This document shows, piece by piece, positions 17,166 through 26,553 of a stretch of 64,000 nucleotides of DNA (its first letter is position 1; each line of letters starts with the position of its first letter). Position numbers and translations under genes: made by a program. The notes below the pieces were generated by a model. It made no database searches. It was not told where the DNA came from and was given only the letters and a program-made list of their open reading frames with translations. Origin of the DNA: Mesorhizobium sp. PAMC28654 (lineage in GTDB: Bacteria; Pseudomonadota; Alphaproteobacteria; Rhizobiales; Rhizobiaceae); the NCBI RefSeq assembly GCF_020616515.1, contig NZ_CP085135.1:1674001-1738000 (forward strand), in the 5' to 3' direction.

Positions 17166-19583
17166 ATGGATACACATGCCCGCGTGGTGGTGATCGGCGG
17201 TGGGATAACCGGCTGCGCCATCCTCTATCATCTGGCCAAGAAGGGCTGGAAGGATGTGGTGCTGCTGGAGCGCTCGGAATTGACGTCCGGCTCGACCTGG
17301 CACGCCGCCGGCAATCTGTTCTCGCTGACCAGGCCGTCCAACGCCCAGCGGCTGCAGGTCTATACGATCAATCTCTATCCTGAGATCGAACGGGAAAGCG
17401 GCCAGGCCGTCGGCTATCACCCAACCGGCGGCATGCATCTGGCGGCCTCGAACGACGAGGTCACCACGCTCGCCATTGCCCGGGCGCGCGCACGGCGTAA
17501 TGGCGTCGAGGCGGAGTGGATCAGCTTCGAGGAAGCTAGGGAGCGTGCGCCGGTGCTGGACACCAGGAGCCTCAAGGCGGTGCTTTGGGAACCGATCAAG
17601 GGCCATGTCGATCCGTCCTCGGCGACCAACGCGTTTGCCGCAGCCGCGCGCAAGCTCGGCGCGAAGATCCATCGCCATACGCCGGTGACCGCGACGACGC
17701 CACGCGCCGACGGTGGTTGGGATGTCGAGACGCCTGGCGGCACCATCCATGCCGAATTCGTCGTCAACGCCGCCGGCCTATGGGCGCGCGAGGTCGGCGC
17801 GCTGGCGGGGATAAAACTGCCACTGCTGCCGGTCGAACATCATTATCTGGTGACCGAGGCGATCCCCGAGATCGAGGCGATGGACCACGAACTGCCGACC
17901 ATCGGGGAAAGTGAAGCCGGCTACTATTCGCGCCAGGAGGGCAAGGGAATCCTGCTCGGCGCTTATGAGAGCACTTGCCATCACTGGGCCTTCGACGGCA
18001 CGCCGCTTGATTTCGGCCATGAGTTGCTGCCCAACGACCTGGCCCGCATGGACCGTAATTTCGAGGTGGCGATGGACCGCATGCCCTGCCTCGGCGAAGC
18101 CGGCATCAAGCGCGTCATCAACGGGCCGATGATCTTCTCGCCCGACCTTGGACCTTTGCTCGGACCACATCCGGAGCTGAAGAATTATTTCTGCGCCTGC
18201 GGCGTGATGAGCGGCTTGAACCAGGGCGCCGGCATCGGCAAGGTGATCTCGGAATGGATCGTCGACGGTGAGCCGGAGATGGACGTGAATTTCTGGGATG
18301 TTGCCCGATTCGGCCGCTGGGCCGGCAAGCGCTTCACCTTCGAGCGAACCAGATATTATTACGAGAACCGCCAGGAACGCCCCTACCCGCATCTAGAATG
18401 CGCTGCCGGCCGGCCGCTGCGAACATTCCCGGCTTACGCCGCGCAGAAGGCCAAGGGCGCTGTCTTCGGCTTCAGCAATGGCTGGGAGCAGCCGCTGTGG
18501 TTTGCGCGGCCTGGCGACGAACAGCGCGACATCTTCGGCTATGCCCGCCAGAATTGGTGGAAGACCGTCGGCGAGGAATGCAAGGCGGTGCGAAGCGCTG
18601 CCGGCCTGTTCGAGATATCGACCTTCGCCAAATACCGGATTTCTGGCGACGCCGCATCCGGCTGGCTGAAATGGGTGCTGGCGGGGCGGATCCCCGAGCG
18701 ATCCGGCGCTGTCTCGCTGTCGCCGATGCTGTCGGAAAAAGGCCGGCTGATCGGCGACCTGACCGTCTCGAGGCTCGATGACGGCAGCTATCTGCTGCTC
18801 GGGGCCGGCACCATGCAGGGCCAGCACATGCGCTGGTTCGATGCGCACAAGACACCAGGTATCACCGTCGAGAACCTGTCCGACAGTTGGAGCGGGCTGA
18901 TGCTGGCTGGGCCGAACGCGCGAAAAATCCTGGCCAGCGTGACGTATGGTGACGTCTCCGGCGAGGCGTTTCCGTTTCTGTCGGTCAGACGCATGGAGAT
19001 CGAGGGAGCGACCGACGCCATTGTGCTCAGGGTCTCTTTTTCGGGCGAGCTCGGCTATGAAATCTACACTCCAGCCATGTATCAGGCTGGCCTCTACGAC
19101 GCACTGTTGCGCGCAGGCGCCGATCTCGGCCTGGTGCCTGCCGGCAGCAGGGCGCTGGCCAGCCTGCGGGTCGAAAAGGCCTTCAAGAGCTGGGGCCTTG
19201 ATCTGGCTCCGGACTACACCGTCATGGAGACGGGCATGGACCGTTTCGTGGACTGGAAACGCTCCGGCTTCATCGGCGAACAGGCGGCGCGCGAGCATAG
19301 CGCTCAAGGCGCCACCGAGCGCTTCGTCACGCTGGCCGTCGACGCTGACGATGCCGATTGCAGCGGCGGCGAGCCGGTATTCCTAGATGATGTCTATGTC
19401 GGCTATGTCACGTCAGGCGCCTATGGCTATGCCGTCAACCAAAGCCTGGCGCTCGGCTATCTCAAATCGCATGTCGCCGAGACCGGCTCAGGCTTCGAGG
19501 TCGAGATCAACGGCAAGCGCCGTGCGGCGTCCATTTCGGATGGGCCACGCTACGACCCGCAAGGGTTGCGCATGCGGATGTGA
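17166..19583 (+). CDS. FAD-dependent oxidoreductase/GcvT fusion (dimethylglycine/sarcosine dehydrogenase-like)
   Basis: 805-aa fusion. An N-terminal DAO-type FAD domain (VVVIGGGITGCAILYHLAKKG dinucleotide motif, then SGSTWHAAGNL) covers about residues 1-375. A linker domain of the FAO_M type follows. The GcvT aminomethyltransferase domain with its C-terminal barrel runs from about 430 to 800 (SWSGLMLAGPNARKIL, SFSGELGYEIY). The layout matches dimethylglycine and sarcosine dehydrogenases, which oxidise N-methyl groups and pass the one-carbon unit to tetrahydrofolate. Placed 49 bp after an MttB-family gene, it probably takes the next demethylation step of the same substrate. The histidine that binds FAD in many relatives is likely the one in GSTWHAAG. 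The exact substrate is not determined. Confidence 0.92.
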   Translation: MDTHARVVVIGGGITGCAILYHLAKKGWKDVVLLERSELTSGSTWHAAGNLFSLTRPSNAQRLQVYTINLYPEIERESGQAVGYHPTGGMHLAASNDEVTTLAIARARARRNGVEAEWISFEEARERAPVLDTRSLKAVLWEPIKGHVDPSSATNAFAAAARKLGAKIHRHTPVTATTPRADGGWDVETPGGTIHAEFVVNAAGLWAREVGALAGIKLPLLPVEHHYLVTEAIPEIEAMDHELPTIGESEAGYYSRQEGKGILLGAYESTCHHWAFDGTPLDFGHELLPNDLARMDRNFEVAMDRMPCLGEAGIKRVINGPMIFSPDLGPLLGPHPELKNYFCACGVMSGLNQGAGIGKVISEWIVDGEPEMDVNFWDVARFGRWAGKRFTFERTRYYYENRQERPYPHLECAAGRPLRTFPAYAAQKAKGAVFGFSNGWEQPLWFARPGDEQRDIFGYARQNWWKTVGEECKAVRSAAGLFEISTFAKYRISGDAASGWLKWVLAGRIPERSGAVSLSPMLSEKGRLIGDLTVSRLDDGSYLLLGAGTMQGQHMRWFDAHKTPGITVENLSDSWSGLMLAGPNARKILASVTYGDVSGEAFPFLSVRRMEIEGATDAIVLRVSFSGELGYEIYTPAMYQAGLYDALLRAGADLGLVPAGSRALASLRVEKAFKSWGLDLAPDYTVMETGMDRFVDWKRSGFIGEQAAREHSAQGATERFVTLAVDADDADCSGGEPVFLDDVYVGYVTSGAYGYAVNQSLALGYLKSHVAETGSGFEVEINGKRRAASISDGPRYDPQGLRMRM

Positions 19584-19712
19584 GGGCGCCCGACCGAGTC
19601 GGGATGGACAGGCTCTGGCCCGACAAAACCCAAATCTTCCACCACCTCGTGAAAACCCCTATAGGTGCCGCGTCGGAGCAGTTGGTTCCGGCGCGTGGAG
19701 GAGCTTCCAAGA

Positions 19713-20612
19713 ATGGCAAGGCGGTTACCTCCCTTTGCCGCGTTGCGGGCCTTCGAGGCGGCCGCGCGGGCTGGCAGCCTGGCCGACGCCGCCGAGGAGT
19801 TGCTGATTTCGAGCTCCGCTGTCAGCCATCAGATCAAATCGCTGGAGACCTTTGTCAGCGCCAAGCTTTTCCTGCGCGAGCAGACGGGGCTGAAACTCAC
19901 GGAGATCGGTGAGAAATATCTTGAGGGGTTGGGCGATGCGCTGGACCGCATCGAGGCGAGCACGCTGTCGGTGATGCAGGACACCAAGAATGGCGGCCTG
20001 ACCATTCATCTTTTCCAGTCACTGGCTCAGATGTGGCTGATCCCGCAACTCGACGATTTCCTGTCATCCAATCCCGAGATCACCGTCAAGCTGATCACCA
20101 AGCCGGACGACATCGAATTCTCAGGTTCCAGCATCGACATCGACATCCGCTACGCCATGACGGCGCCGTCGGAACACATGTGCGAAAAGCTGATCGACGA
20201 GGTCATCGCGCCCGTCGTGTCACCGGACTATCTGCGCCACAATGGTCCGATCGAGACCCCGGAGGATTTGCTCGGGCGGCGGCTCATCGGCTGCGAATAC
20301 GTGCCGCACGAGTGGGATTTCTGGTTCGATAAAATGGGTGTTCGGGGCGCGAACCAGGTGCCGAAGCTGATGTTCGATTCCCGCTCCCACGCCTTGCTTG
20401 CCGCCAGCGAGGGCATGGGGGTGGCGATGAACCGACGGCCCTATGGCGATACCTTGTTGAAACGAGGCTCGCTGATCGCGCCCTTCGCTGAAGAAGTACC
20501 AACCGGCGGCGCCTACTACTTCATCGCGCCCAAACGCTCGGCGGGGCTCGCCCGCGTCAAACATTTCAAGGCTTGGCTGTTGTCGCTCAGCACCGGTCTT
20601 CGCAGCGACTGA
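19713..20612 (+). CDS. LysR-family transcriptional regulator, GcvA-like
   Basis: 299-aa LysR regulator with the GcvA-style opening MARRLPPFAALRAFEAAARAGSLADAAEELLISSSAVSHQ and an effector domain after about residue 90. GGAGGAG is placed just upstream of ATG 19713, which decides the start over a longer frame to 19665. It lies inside the catabolic island, on the same strand as its neighbours, between the FAD/GcvT oxidase and the ThDP enzyme. Being co-directional, it may be an operon member that controls the whole island. Confidence 0.9.
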   Translation: MARRLPPFAALRAFEAAARAGSLADAAEELLISSSAVSHQIKSLETFVSAKLFLREQTGLKLTEIGEKYLEGLGDALDRIEASTLSVMQDTKNGGLTIHLFQSLAQMWLIPQLDDFLSSNPEITVKLITKPDDIEFSGSSIDIDIRYAMTAPSEHMCEKLIDEVIAPVVSPDYLRHNGPIETPEDLLGRRLIGCEYVPHEWDFWFDKMGVRGANQVPKLMFDSRSHALLAASEGMGVAMNRRPYGDTLLKRGSLIAPFAEEVPTGGAYYFIAPKRSAGLARVKHFKAWLLSLSTGLRSD

Positions 20613-20716
20613 CGGGCTTTTGCCGCCGGCCCGAAATCAATTCATCAGCGCCGAAATTTTATTCGATTGAGACGCTTCGACTGCGCCCCTACGGTCGCAC
20701 GAAAAGCGGGGCGATC

Positions 20717-22357
20717 TTGCGAAACGGCGGTCAGATTCTCATAAGCGCACTGTTGCAAAACAGCTGCAAGGCCGTCTTCGGCGTGCCCGGTGAAAGCTAT
20801 CTGACCGCGCTCGACGCGCTGTGGGAGCAGGCCAACGTCATCCGCTATATCACCTGTCGGCAAGAAGGCGGCGCCTGCTTCATGGCGGCGGCCTACGCCG
20901 ATGCAACCGGCGACCCCGGCGTCTGTTTCGTCACCCGCGGTGCGGGCGCGATGAACGCCGCGATCGGCCTGCATACGGCCTATCAGGGCTCGACGCCGCT
21001 CATCCTACTGATTGGTCAGATTGCATCCGCGCATCGTGATCGGGAAGCCTTCCAGGAACTCGACTATCGCCGCGTTTTCGGCCCGATGAGCAAATGGGTG
21101 GCGGAAATCGATCGCCCGTCGCGCATTCCCGAATATGTCAACCGGGCGTGGCGAACCGCGGTCTCCGGCCGCCCCGGCCCGGTGGTGCTGGTGTTGCCGG
21201 AAGATGTGCTCAAGGCGGAAAGCGACACGCCCGACCTGAAACCGGCAATGGTAACACCTGTCGCACCATTGGCCTCCGACATGGCGGGGATCGAAGCCAT
21301 GCTGGCGCGCTCGAAGCGGCCATTGCTACTGCTTGGCGGCGCCAACTGGACGCCAGCCGGCCACGACGCCATCATCCAGGCTTCGGAAAGTCTCGGGCTT
21401 CCCGTCGCCGTCGGCTTCCGCCGCCAAGGCCTGTTTCCCAACGACCATCCGAACTATATCGGCAATCTTGGTTTCGGCGGCGCGCCGATGCCCAACGACT
21501 ATTGCCGCGAGGCCGATCTCATCCTTGCCGTCGGCAGCCGTCTCGGTGACGGCACGACGCTGAAGTTCTCACTGATCCCGGCGCCGACCCCACACTGCCC
21601 ATTGGTGCATGTGCATCCGGGCGCGGAGGAGCTTGGCCGGCTTTATCAAGCCGACCTTCTGGTACAGGCCGATCCCAGCGCGTTTGCAATCGCCCTTGCC
21701 GGTTTGGCCTCGCCCGGTCGCAATCCAAGACGCGCCGCGGTTTGCGCCTCGGCACGCCGGCGCTACCTTGCCATGCTCGACCTTGCAGCGCAGCCGGGCC
21801 CTGTCGATATGGGCGTGGTGATGCGCTTCCTCAGCCAGCGGCTGCCGGCTGATTCCTTCATGACCACCGGTGCCGGCAATGCCTCCGACTGGCCCAACAT
21901 CCATTTCCGCTATCGGCGGTTTCGCGGCGCGCTGGCGCCGGTCTGCGGCGCCATGGGTTTTGGCGTTCCCGCGGCGGTTGCCGCAAAGATCGCCGACCCC
22001 GACGCGCCCGCCATCTACATCGGTGGCGACGGTGATTTCCTTATGAACGGCCAGGAATTCGCGACCGCCGTCCAGTACGGCCTCGACCCGATCTTCATCG
22101 TCGTCGACAACCAATCCTATGGCACCATCCGGATGCACCAGGAACGCGCTTTTCCGGGCCGCAATTCCGGCACCGGTCTTACCAATCCCGACTTCGCCAC
22201 CGTGGCGGTCGGCTACGGCGGCCATGGCGAGACGGTGGAGACGACCGACGATTTCGCGCCGGCCTTCGAACGCGCGCTGGCGAGCGGCAAGGCCGCGGTG
22301 ATCCACGTCAAGGTTGGCGTGGAGCATCTTGGGCCCAACATGACCGTATCGCCTTGA
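20717..22357 (+). CDS. Thiamine diphosphate-dependent enzyme (acetolactate synthase-like)
   Basis: 546-aa ThDP enzyme with the three standard domains. The catalytic Glu is in YITCRQEGGACFMAAAYA near the N-terminus. The central domain carries PLLLLGGANW. The metal/ThDP motif is GGDGDFLMNGQEFATAVQYG followed by DNQSYG in the C-terminal domain. The start is placed at TTG 20717 (RNGGQILISALL) because the conserved fold begins there and GCGGGG lies upstream; the frame is open to 20573, but that part overlaps the end of the LysR gene and looks non-coding. It could be a decarboxylase or carboligase of a 2-oxo acid. The substrate is unknown and no small regulatory subunit is present. Confidence 0.9.
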   Translation: MRNGGQILISALLQNSCKAVFGVPGESYLTALDALWEQANVIRYITCRQEGGACFMAAAYADATGDPGVCFVTRGAGAMNAAIGLHTAYQGSTPLILLIGQIASAHRDREAFQELDYRRVFGPMSKWVAEIDRPSRIPEYVNRAWRTAVSGRPGPVVLVLPEDVLKAESDTPDLKPAMVTPVAPLASDMAGIEAMLARSKRPLLLLGGANWTPAGHDAIIQASESLGLPVAVGFRRQGLFPNDHPNYIGNLGFGGAPMPNDYCREADLILAVGSRLGDGTTLKFSLIPAPTPHCPLVHVHPGAEELGRLYQADLLVQADPSAFAIALAGLASPGRNPRRAAVCASARRRYLAMLDLAAQPGPVDMGVVMRFLSQRLPADSFMTTGAGNASDWPNIHFRYRRFRGALAPVCGAMGFGVPAAVAAKIADPDAPAIYIGGDGDFLMNGQEFATAVQYGLDPIFIVVDNQSYGTIRMHQERAFPGRNSGTGLTNPDFATVAVGYGGHGETVETTDDFAPAFERALASGKAAVIHVKVGVEHLGPNMTVSP

Positions 22358-22416
22358 CTGACCGACGAACGCCCAAACGGCGTCTGTCCTATTGAGATTG
22401 CAGGGAGGTTTTCGAG

Positions 22417-23775
22417 ATGATCCGGTTTTCCGACTTTGCCCACAGCCTGACCTATGACGCTATTCCCGAAGAGGTGCGCTCCATCCTCAGACGCAGTTTT
22501 GCCGACATTCTGGGCGTGGCGGCGGTCGGTTCGACGACTGAGATGTCATCGATCACCAGGAAGATCGCAGACCGGCTGTGGCGTTCGTCGCCCGAAATCG
22601 GCGCTGCGCGGATGATCTTCGACGGGCGTCCAGTCAGCCCGGCCGGGGCCGCGTTCGCCGGCGCCTTCACCATCGACTCCATCGACGGACACGACTCCAC
22701 CAGCCCTTGCAAAGGCCACGCGGGTTCGGCGGTGTTTCCCGCACTGCTCGGCATCGCCGACTCGCTGCGCGCCACCGGGCAACCGCTTTCCGGCAAGGAG
22801 TTCATGGTCGCGCTGGCCGTCGCCTACGAGATCTCCTATCGCGCCGGCCTGACCTTGCATGGCACCGTGCCGGACTACCACACCTCCGGAGCCTGGACCG
22901 CGGTCGGTGTCGCCGCCGGTGTTTCGCGGCTGCTGGGGCTGAGCCAGGAACAGACGCGCCATGCCGCGGGCATTGCCGAATATCACGGTCCGCGCAGCCA
23001 GATGATGCGTTGCATCGATTTCCCGACCATGCTGCGTGACGGCGTTGGCTGGGGCGCGCCATCGGGGGTGATGGCCGCCTATATGGCCGAGCTCGGCTTC
23101 ACCGGCGCGCCTGCGATCACTGCCGAGGGGGACGCGGCCGAACCCTGGTGGCGCGATCTCGGACAGGCCTGGCGCATCGTCGAGGATACCTCCTACAAAC
23201 CCTATCCTGTCTGCCGCTGGGCACATCCATCGATCGATGCCGTCCGCGACCTGATGCGTGACAACAAGCTTTCCAGCAAGGATGTCACGCGGGTGCGCAT
23301 CCAGACCTTCCACTATGCGGTGCGGCTTGCCGGCCACAATCCGAAGACGCTAGACGAGATGACCTATTCGATCGCGTTTCCTGTGGCGACGATGATCGTG
23401 CGGGGCAAGATCGGACCGCTTGAACTTCTGCCAGAGGTCCTGGATGACGCGGAGATCCGCCGCATTTCCAACGCCACGGAGCTGGTCGAGACCGAGCACT
23501 ACACCCGCATCAGCGTCGGCAAGCGCTGGGCCGACGTTACCCTCTATCTCAAGGACGGGCGCGAGATCATGTCGGAGCCGCGCACGCCGAAAGGCGACCG
23601 CGACAATCCGATGAACGCGGACGAGTTTCATCAGAAATATGCCACCTTCACCGACGGCCTCATCAACAAGGCGCGCGCCGACGAGATGGAGGCGATGGCG
23701 CTCTCGTTCGACGCGCTGGACAGCAACGGGTTTAGCCGGCTTATCGATCTGGCGGTCGCGCCACTCGACCGCTGA
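22417..23775 (+). CDS. MmgE/PrpD family protein
   Basis: 452-aa protein of the MmgE/PrpD family (2-methylcitrate dehydratase, cis-aconitate decarboxylase, iminodisuccinate epimerase). Family segments seen are RRSFADILGVAAVG, DSIDGHDSTSPCKGHAGSAVFPALL and YKPYPVCRWAHPSIDAV. GGGAGG precedes ATG 22417. There is no other methylcitrate-cycle gene nearby, so propionate metabolism is unlikely. It is more likely a dehydratase or decarboxylase specific to this catabolic island. It lies 59 bp after the ThDP gene on the same strand. Confidence 0.9.
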   Translation: MIRFSDFAHSLTYDAIPEEVRSILRRSFADILGVAAVGSTTEMSSITRKIADRLWRSSPEIGAARMIFDGRPVSPAGAAFAGAFTIDSIDGHDSTSPCKGHAGSAVFPALLGIADSLRATGQPLSGKEFMVALAVAYEISYRAGLTLHGTVPDYHTSGAWTAVGVAAGVSRLLGLSQEQTRHAAGIAEYHGPRSQMMRCIDFPTMLRDGVGWGAPSGVMAAYMAELGFTGAPAITAEGDAAEPWWRDLGQAWRIVEDTSYKPYPVCRWAHPSIDAVRDLMRDNKLSSKDVTRVRIQTFHYAVRLAGHNPKTLDEMTYSIAFPVATMIVRGKIGPLELLPEVLDDAEIRRISNATELVETEHYTRISVGKRWADVTLYLKDGREIMSEPRTPKGDRDNPMNADEFHQKYATFTDGLINKARADEMEAMALSFDALDSNGFSRLIDLAVAPLDR

Positions 23776-23940
23776 CACGTGCCACAGCGCAGGCGAATGC
23801 CACCAAGGACATGGACGGAATTATTCTCAGTCAGCGCTGAATCCTTTTCGATCCCATACTTCCGGCCAATGTCTACGATGAGTCAACAGAGCCGCTGAAA
23901 GCAACAGCGCGTCAGGGATTGAAACCGGTGGGAGAACGCA

Positions 23941-25596
23941 ATGACAATGTCCAAGAACGATGGCGGCCGCATTCCCGATTTCGTCGGAGCGATGGCCGAG
24001 AGCGCCAGGGCAGGCGCGGTGGACCGCCGTGAGTTTCTGGCGATCGCCAGCGCTTTCGGCGCGACGACGGCTGCGGCCTACGCAATGCTGGGTCTCGCTG
24101 CACCGACCATGGCGCATGCCGAGGAACCAAAGAAAGGTGGCATTCTGAAAGTCGCGACGAGCGTCAAGGAACAGAAGGATCCACGGACCTACGACTGGTC
24201 CGAAATGGCCAATGTCACCCGCCAGACGCTCGAGCCCCTGGTCAAATACACCAACGAATTCACCTTCAAGCCGATCCTGCTCGAAGGCTGGGACATCAAC
24301 GACGACGCCACGGAATACACGCTGAAAGTGCGGCAGGGCGTCAAATGGAACAATGGCGACGATTTCAGCGCTGACGACGTGGTTTTCAACCTGACGCGCT
24401 GGTGCGACAAGTCAGCCGCGGGCAATTCGATGGCGGCGCGCATGGGCACGTTGATCGATGCCAAGACGGGCAAGCTGCTCGCTGGCGCGATCACCAAGGT
24501 CGATGACTTCACCATCAAGCTGAAGCTGCCGGCCTCCGACATCTCGATCATCGCCGGCTTCTCCGATTATCCGGCTCTGATCGTGCATCGCGATTACGAG
24601 AAGATGGGCAGCAATTTCGTCGCCCATCCGATCGGCACCGGACCGTTCGAGCTGGTCTCCTACGATGTCGGCTCGAAGGTCGTGCTGAAGCGCCGCGTCA
24701 ACGGCAAATGGTGGGGCGGCGAAGCCCATCTCGACGGCATCGAATTCATCGACTACGGCACCGAAGCCAACGCGATGATCAGCGCGTTCGAATCCGGCGA
24801 GGTCAACACCAACTACGAGACCACGGCTGATTATGTCGGCATCCTCGACAAGATGGGACTGGTCAAGCACGAGGTGGTCACCGCCAACACCATCGTGGCG
24901 CGCACCAACGTCAACAACAAGCCTTATGACGATCAGAAAGTGCGCCAGGCCATCCAGCTTGCCGTCGACAATGCGACGGTTCTCAAGCTCGGCTATGGCG
25001 ATGCCGGCACGCTGGGCGAAAATCATCACGTCTGCGCCATCCATCCCGAATATGCCGCGCTGCCGAAAGTGTCCCGCGACATCGCCAAGGCCAAGGCATT
25101 GATGACCGAGGCTGGTCATATGGACTTCGAACATGAATTGATCGGGCTCGACCAGGACTGGCACAAGAACACCGCCGATTCGATCGCGGCCCAGATCCGC
25201 GAGGCCGGCTTCAAGGTCAAGCGCACCGTCCTGCCGGGCTCCACCTTCTGGAACGACTGGACGAAATATCCGTTCTCGATGACCAACTGGAATATGCGCC
25301 CGCTCGGTGTGCAGGTCATCGCGCTGGCCTATCGCACCGGCGAATCGTGGAACGAATCCGCCTATTCCAACAAGGAACTCGATGAGAAGATCGGCAAGGC
25401 GCTGACCGTCGCCGATGTCGACAAGCGCCGCGACCTCATGGTCGATATCGAGAAGACCCTTCAAGAGTCCGGGGTCATCATCCAGCCCTATTGGCGCAAG
25501 ATCTACAATCACTCGACGAAGTCGGTGAAGAACTATGGCATCCACCCGACCTTCGAACAGAATTTCGAAAATGTCTGGCTCGACGAAAACGCCTGA
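23941..25596 (+). CDS. ABC transporter substrate-binding protein, family 5 (peptide/nickel/opine type), Tat-exported
   Basis: 551-aa SBP_bac_5 protein. A twin-arginine motif ([12 protein letters not shown]) at about residue 29 is followed by a hydrophobic stretch and a likely cleavage after AHA, so it is exported folded. LRQ-like family segments are seen as [26 protein letters not shown] and [27 protein letters not shown] lies just upstream of ATG 23941. The permease and ATPase genes expected next to it are missing: the next gene is an unrelated patatin on the other strand. It must either use permeases encoded elsewhere or be an orphan. The ligand presumably is the substrate of the upstream enzymes. 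Confidence 0.93.
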   Translation: MTMSKNDGGRIPDFVGAMAESARAGAVDRREFLAIASAFGATTAAAYAMLGLAAPTMAHAEEPKKGGILKVATSVKEQKDPRTYDWSEMANVTRQTLEPLVKYTNEFTFKPILLEGWDINDDATEYTLKVRQGVKWNNGDDFSADDVVFNLTRWCDKSAAGNSMAARMGTLIDAKTGKLLAGAITKVDDFTIKLKLPASDISIIAGFSDYPALIVHRDYEKMGSNFVAHPIGTGPFELVSYDVGSKVVLKRRVNGKWWGGEAHLDGIEFIDYGTEANAMISAFESGEVNTNYETTADYVGILDKMGLVKHEVVTANTIVARTNVNNKPYDDQKVRQAIQLAVDNATVLKLGYGDAGTLGENHHVCAIHPEYAALPKVSRDIAKAKALMTEAGHMDFEHELIGLDQDWHKNTADSIAAQIREAGFKVKRTVLPGSTFWNDWTKYPFSMTNWNMRPLGVQVIALAYRTGESWNESAYSNKELDEKIGKALTVADVDKRRDLMVDIEKTLQESGVIIQPYWRKIYNHSTKSVKNYGIHPTFEQNFENVWLDENA

Positions 25597-25689
25597 GCGA
25601 GAAGATGCGACGGTCGGGATACGGCACGCCCGTCTTCCGACCTGATTTTTCAAGTCACCTCGGGTGACCCACAGCTATCGAGGGACAGC

Positions 25690-26553
25690 TCAACCGGCGA
25701 CGCGCTTGCCGCGCTTGCCCTTGCCGGCACGCGCCTCCACCGCCTTTTCGATCTGCCGCTTCAGCTCGTCCTTGATATCCGCCGTCTCACTCATCAGGGC
25801 GTCGACCTTCATGAAGTCGAGCACACGGTATTTCGAGACCGCCGGGCGGATCAATATGTCCGGCTGACGCTGCTTCAGCTTGTTGGCGATGATCGACTGC
25901 ATCAGCAGTTGCGTGGCGCCGAACATCAGGTCGACCGACGTCGGCTGCTTGTGCTCGACCTCCTCGGGCGCGCCGACCACATCGACTGCGATGATGATGT
26001 CAGCGTCGTTCTCGATCAGGTCGAAAGGCACGGGATTGTAGATGCCGCCGTCGATCAGCAGCCTTCCGTCGCGCATCACCGGGCGAAACACCGCCGGTAT
26101 CGCGGCCGAGGCGGCAAGCGCTGAATGCAGATCGCCGTCGCTGATCACAGCGAGCTTGTGGCCGAAATAGTCCGTCGCCGTCACCTTCAGCGGGATTTTC
26201 AGCTCGGCAAAGGTTTCGGGAACCGCTTCGGGCAGGAAGGCCTTGAGAATGCGCTCGACATTGAACTGGCTGACCCTCAGCCCGCCCTGCATCGCCTCGG
26301 CGAAGGTTTCCGGCCGAGCCCGCCACATGCGGCTGGCCACCTCGGTGCGCCGGCCAAGGATCGAGCGGGCATAATCGTGGATCTCCTTGCCGGTCATGCC
26401 CGACGCCATGCCGGCGCCCATGATGGCGCCGATCGACGAACCGGCTATCGCCACCGGTTTTATCCCCAGTTCGTCCAAAGCCTCGATGACGTGGATATGC
26501 GCCAGTCCGCGCGCGCCGCCGCCGCCGAAGGCGATGCCGAAACTAGCCTCCAT
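25690..26553 (-). CDS. Patatin-like phospholipase
   Basis: 287-aa RssA/YchK-type patatin. It shows the oxyanion loop GIAFGGGGARGLAH, the nucleophile elbow GSSIG and the catalytic Asp in DGGIYNP. It hydrolyses acyl esters of phospholipids or similar lipids. The C-terminal tail is basic (GKGKRGKRVAG). ATG 26553 is preferred because GAGG lies 6 nt upstream; a TTG at 26559 is the alternative. The start overlaps the last codons of the upstream M16 gene by 11 nt, so the two are probably in one operon. Confidence 0.92.
   Translation of the reverse strand: MEASFGIAFGGGGARGLAHIHVIEALDELGIKPVAIAGSSIGAIMGAGMASGMTGKEIHDYARSILGRRTEVASRMWRARPETFAEAMQGGLRVSQFNVERILKAFLPEAVPETFAELKIPLKVTATDYFGHKLAVISDGDLHSALAASAAIPAVFRPVMRDGRLLIDGGIYNPVPFDLIENDADIIIAVDVVGAPEEVEHKQPTSVDLMFGATQLLMQSIIANKLKQRQPDILIRPAVSKYRVLDFMKVDALMSETADIKDELKRQIEKAVEARAGKGKRGKRVAG

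Noticed and set aside
15245..17221. Long open frame on the minus strand opposite the MttB-family gene
   Set aside because: It lies fully antisense to a strong coding gene and has no domain I recognise; high G+C makes such frames common.
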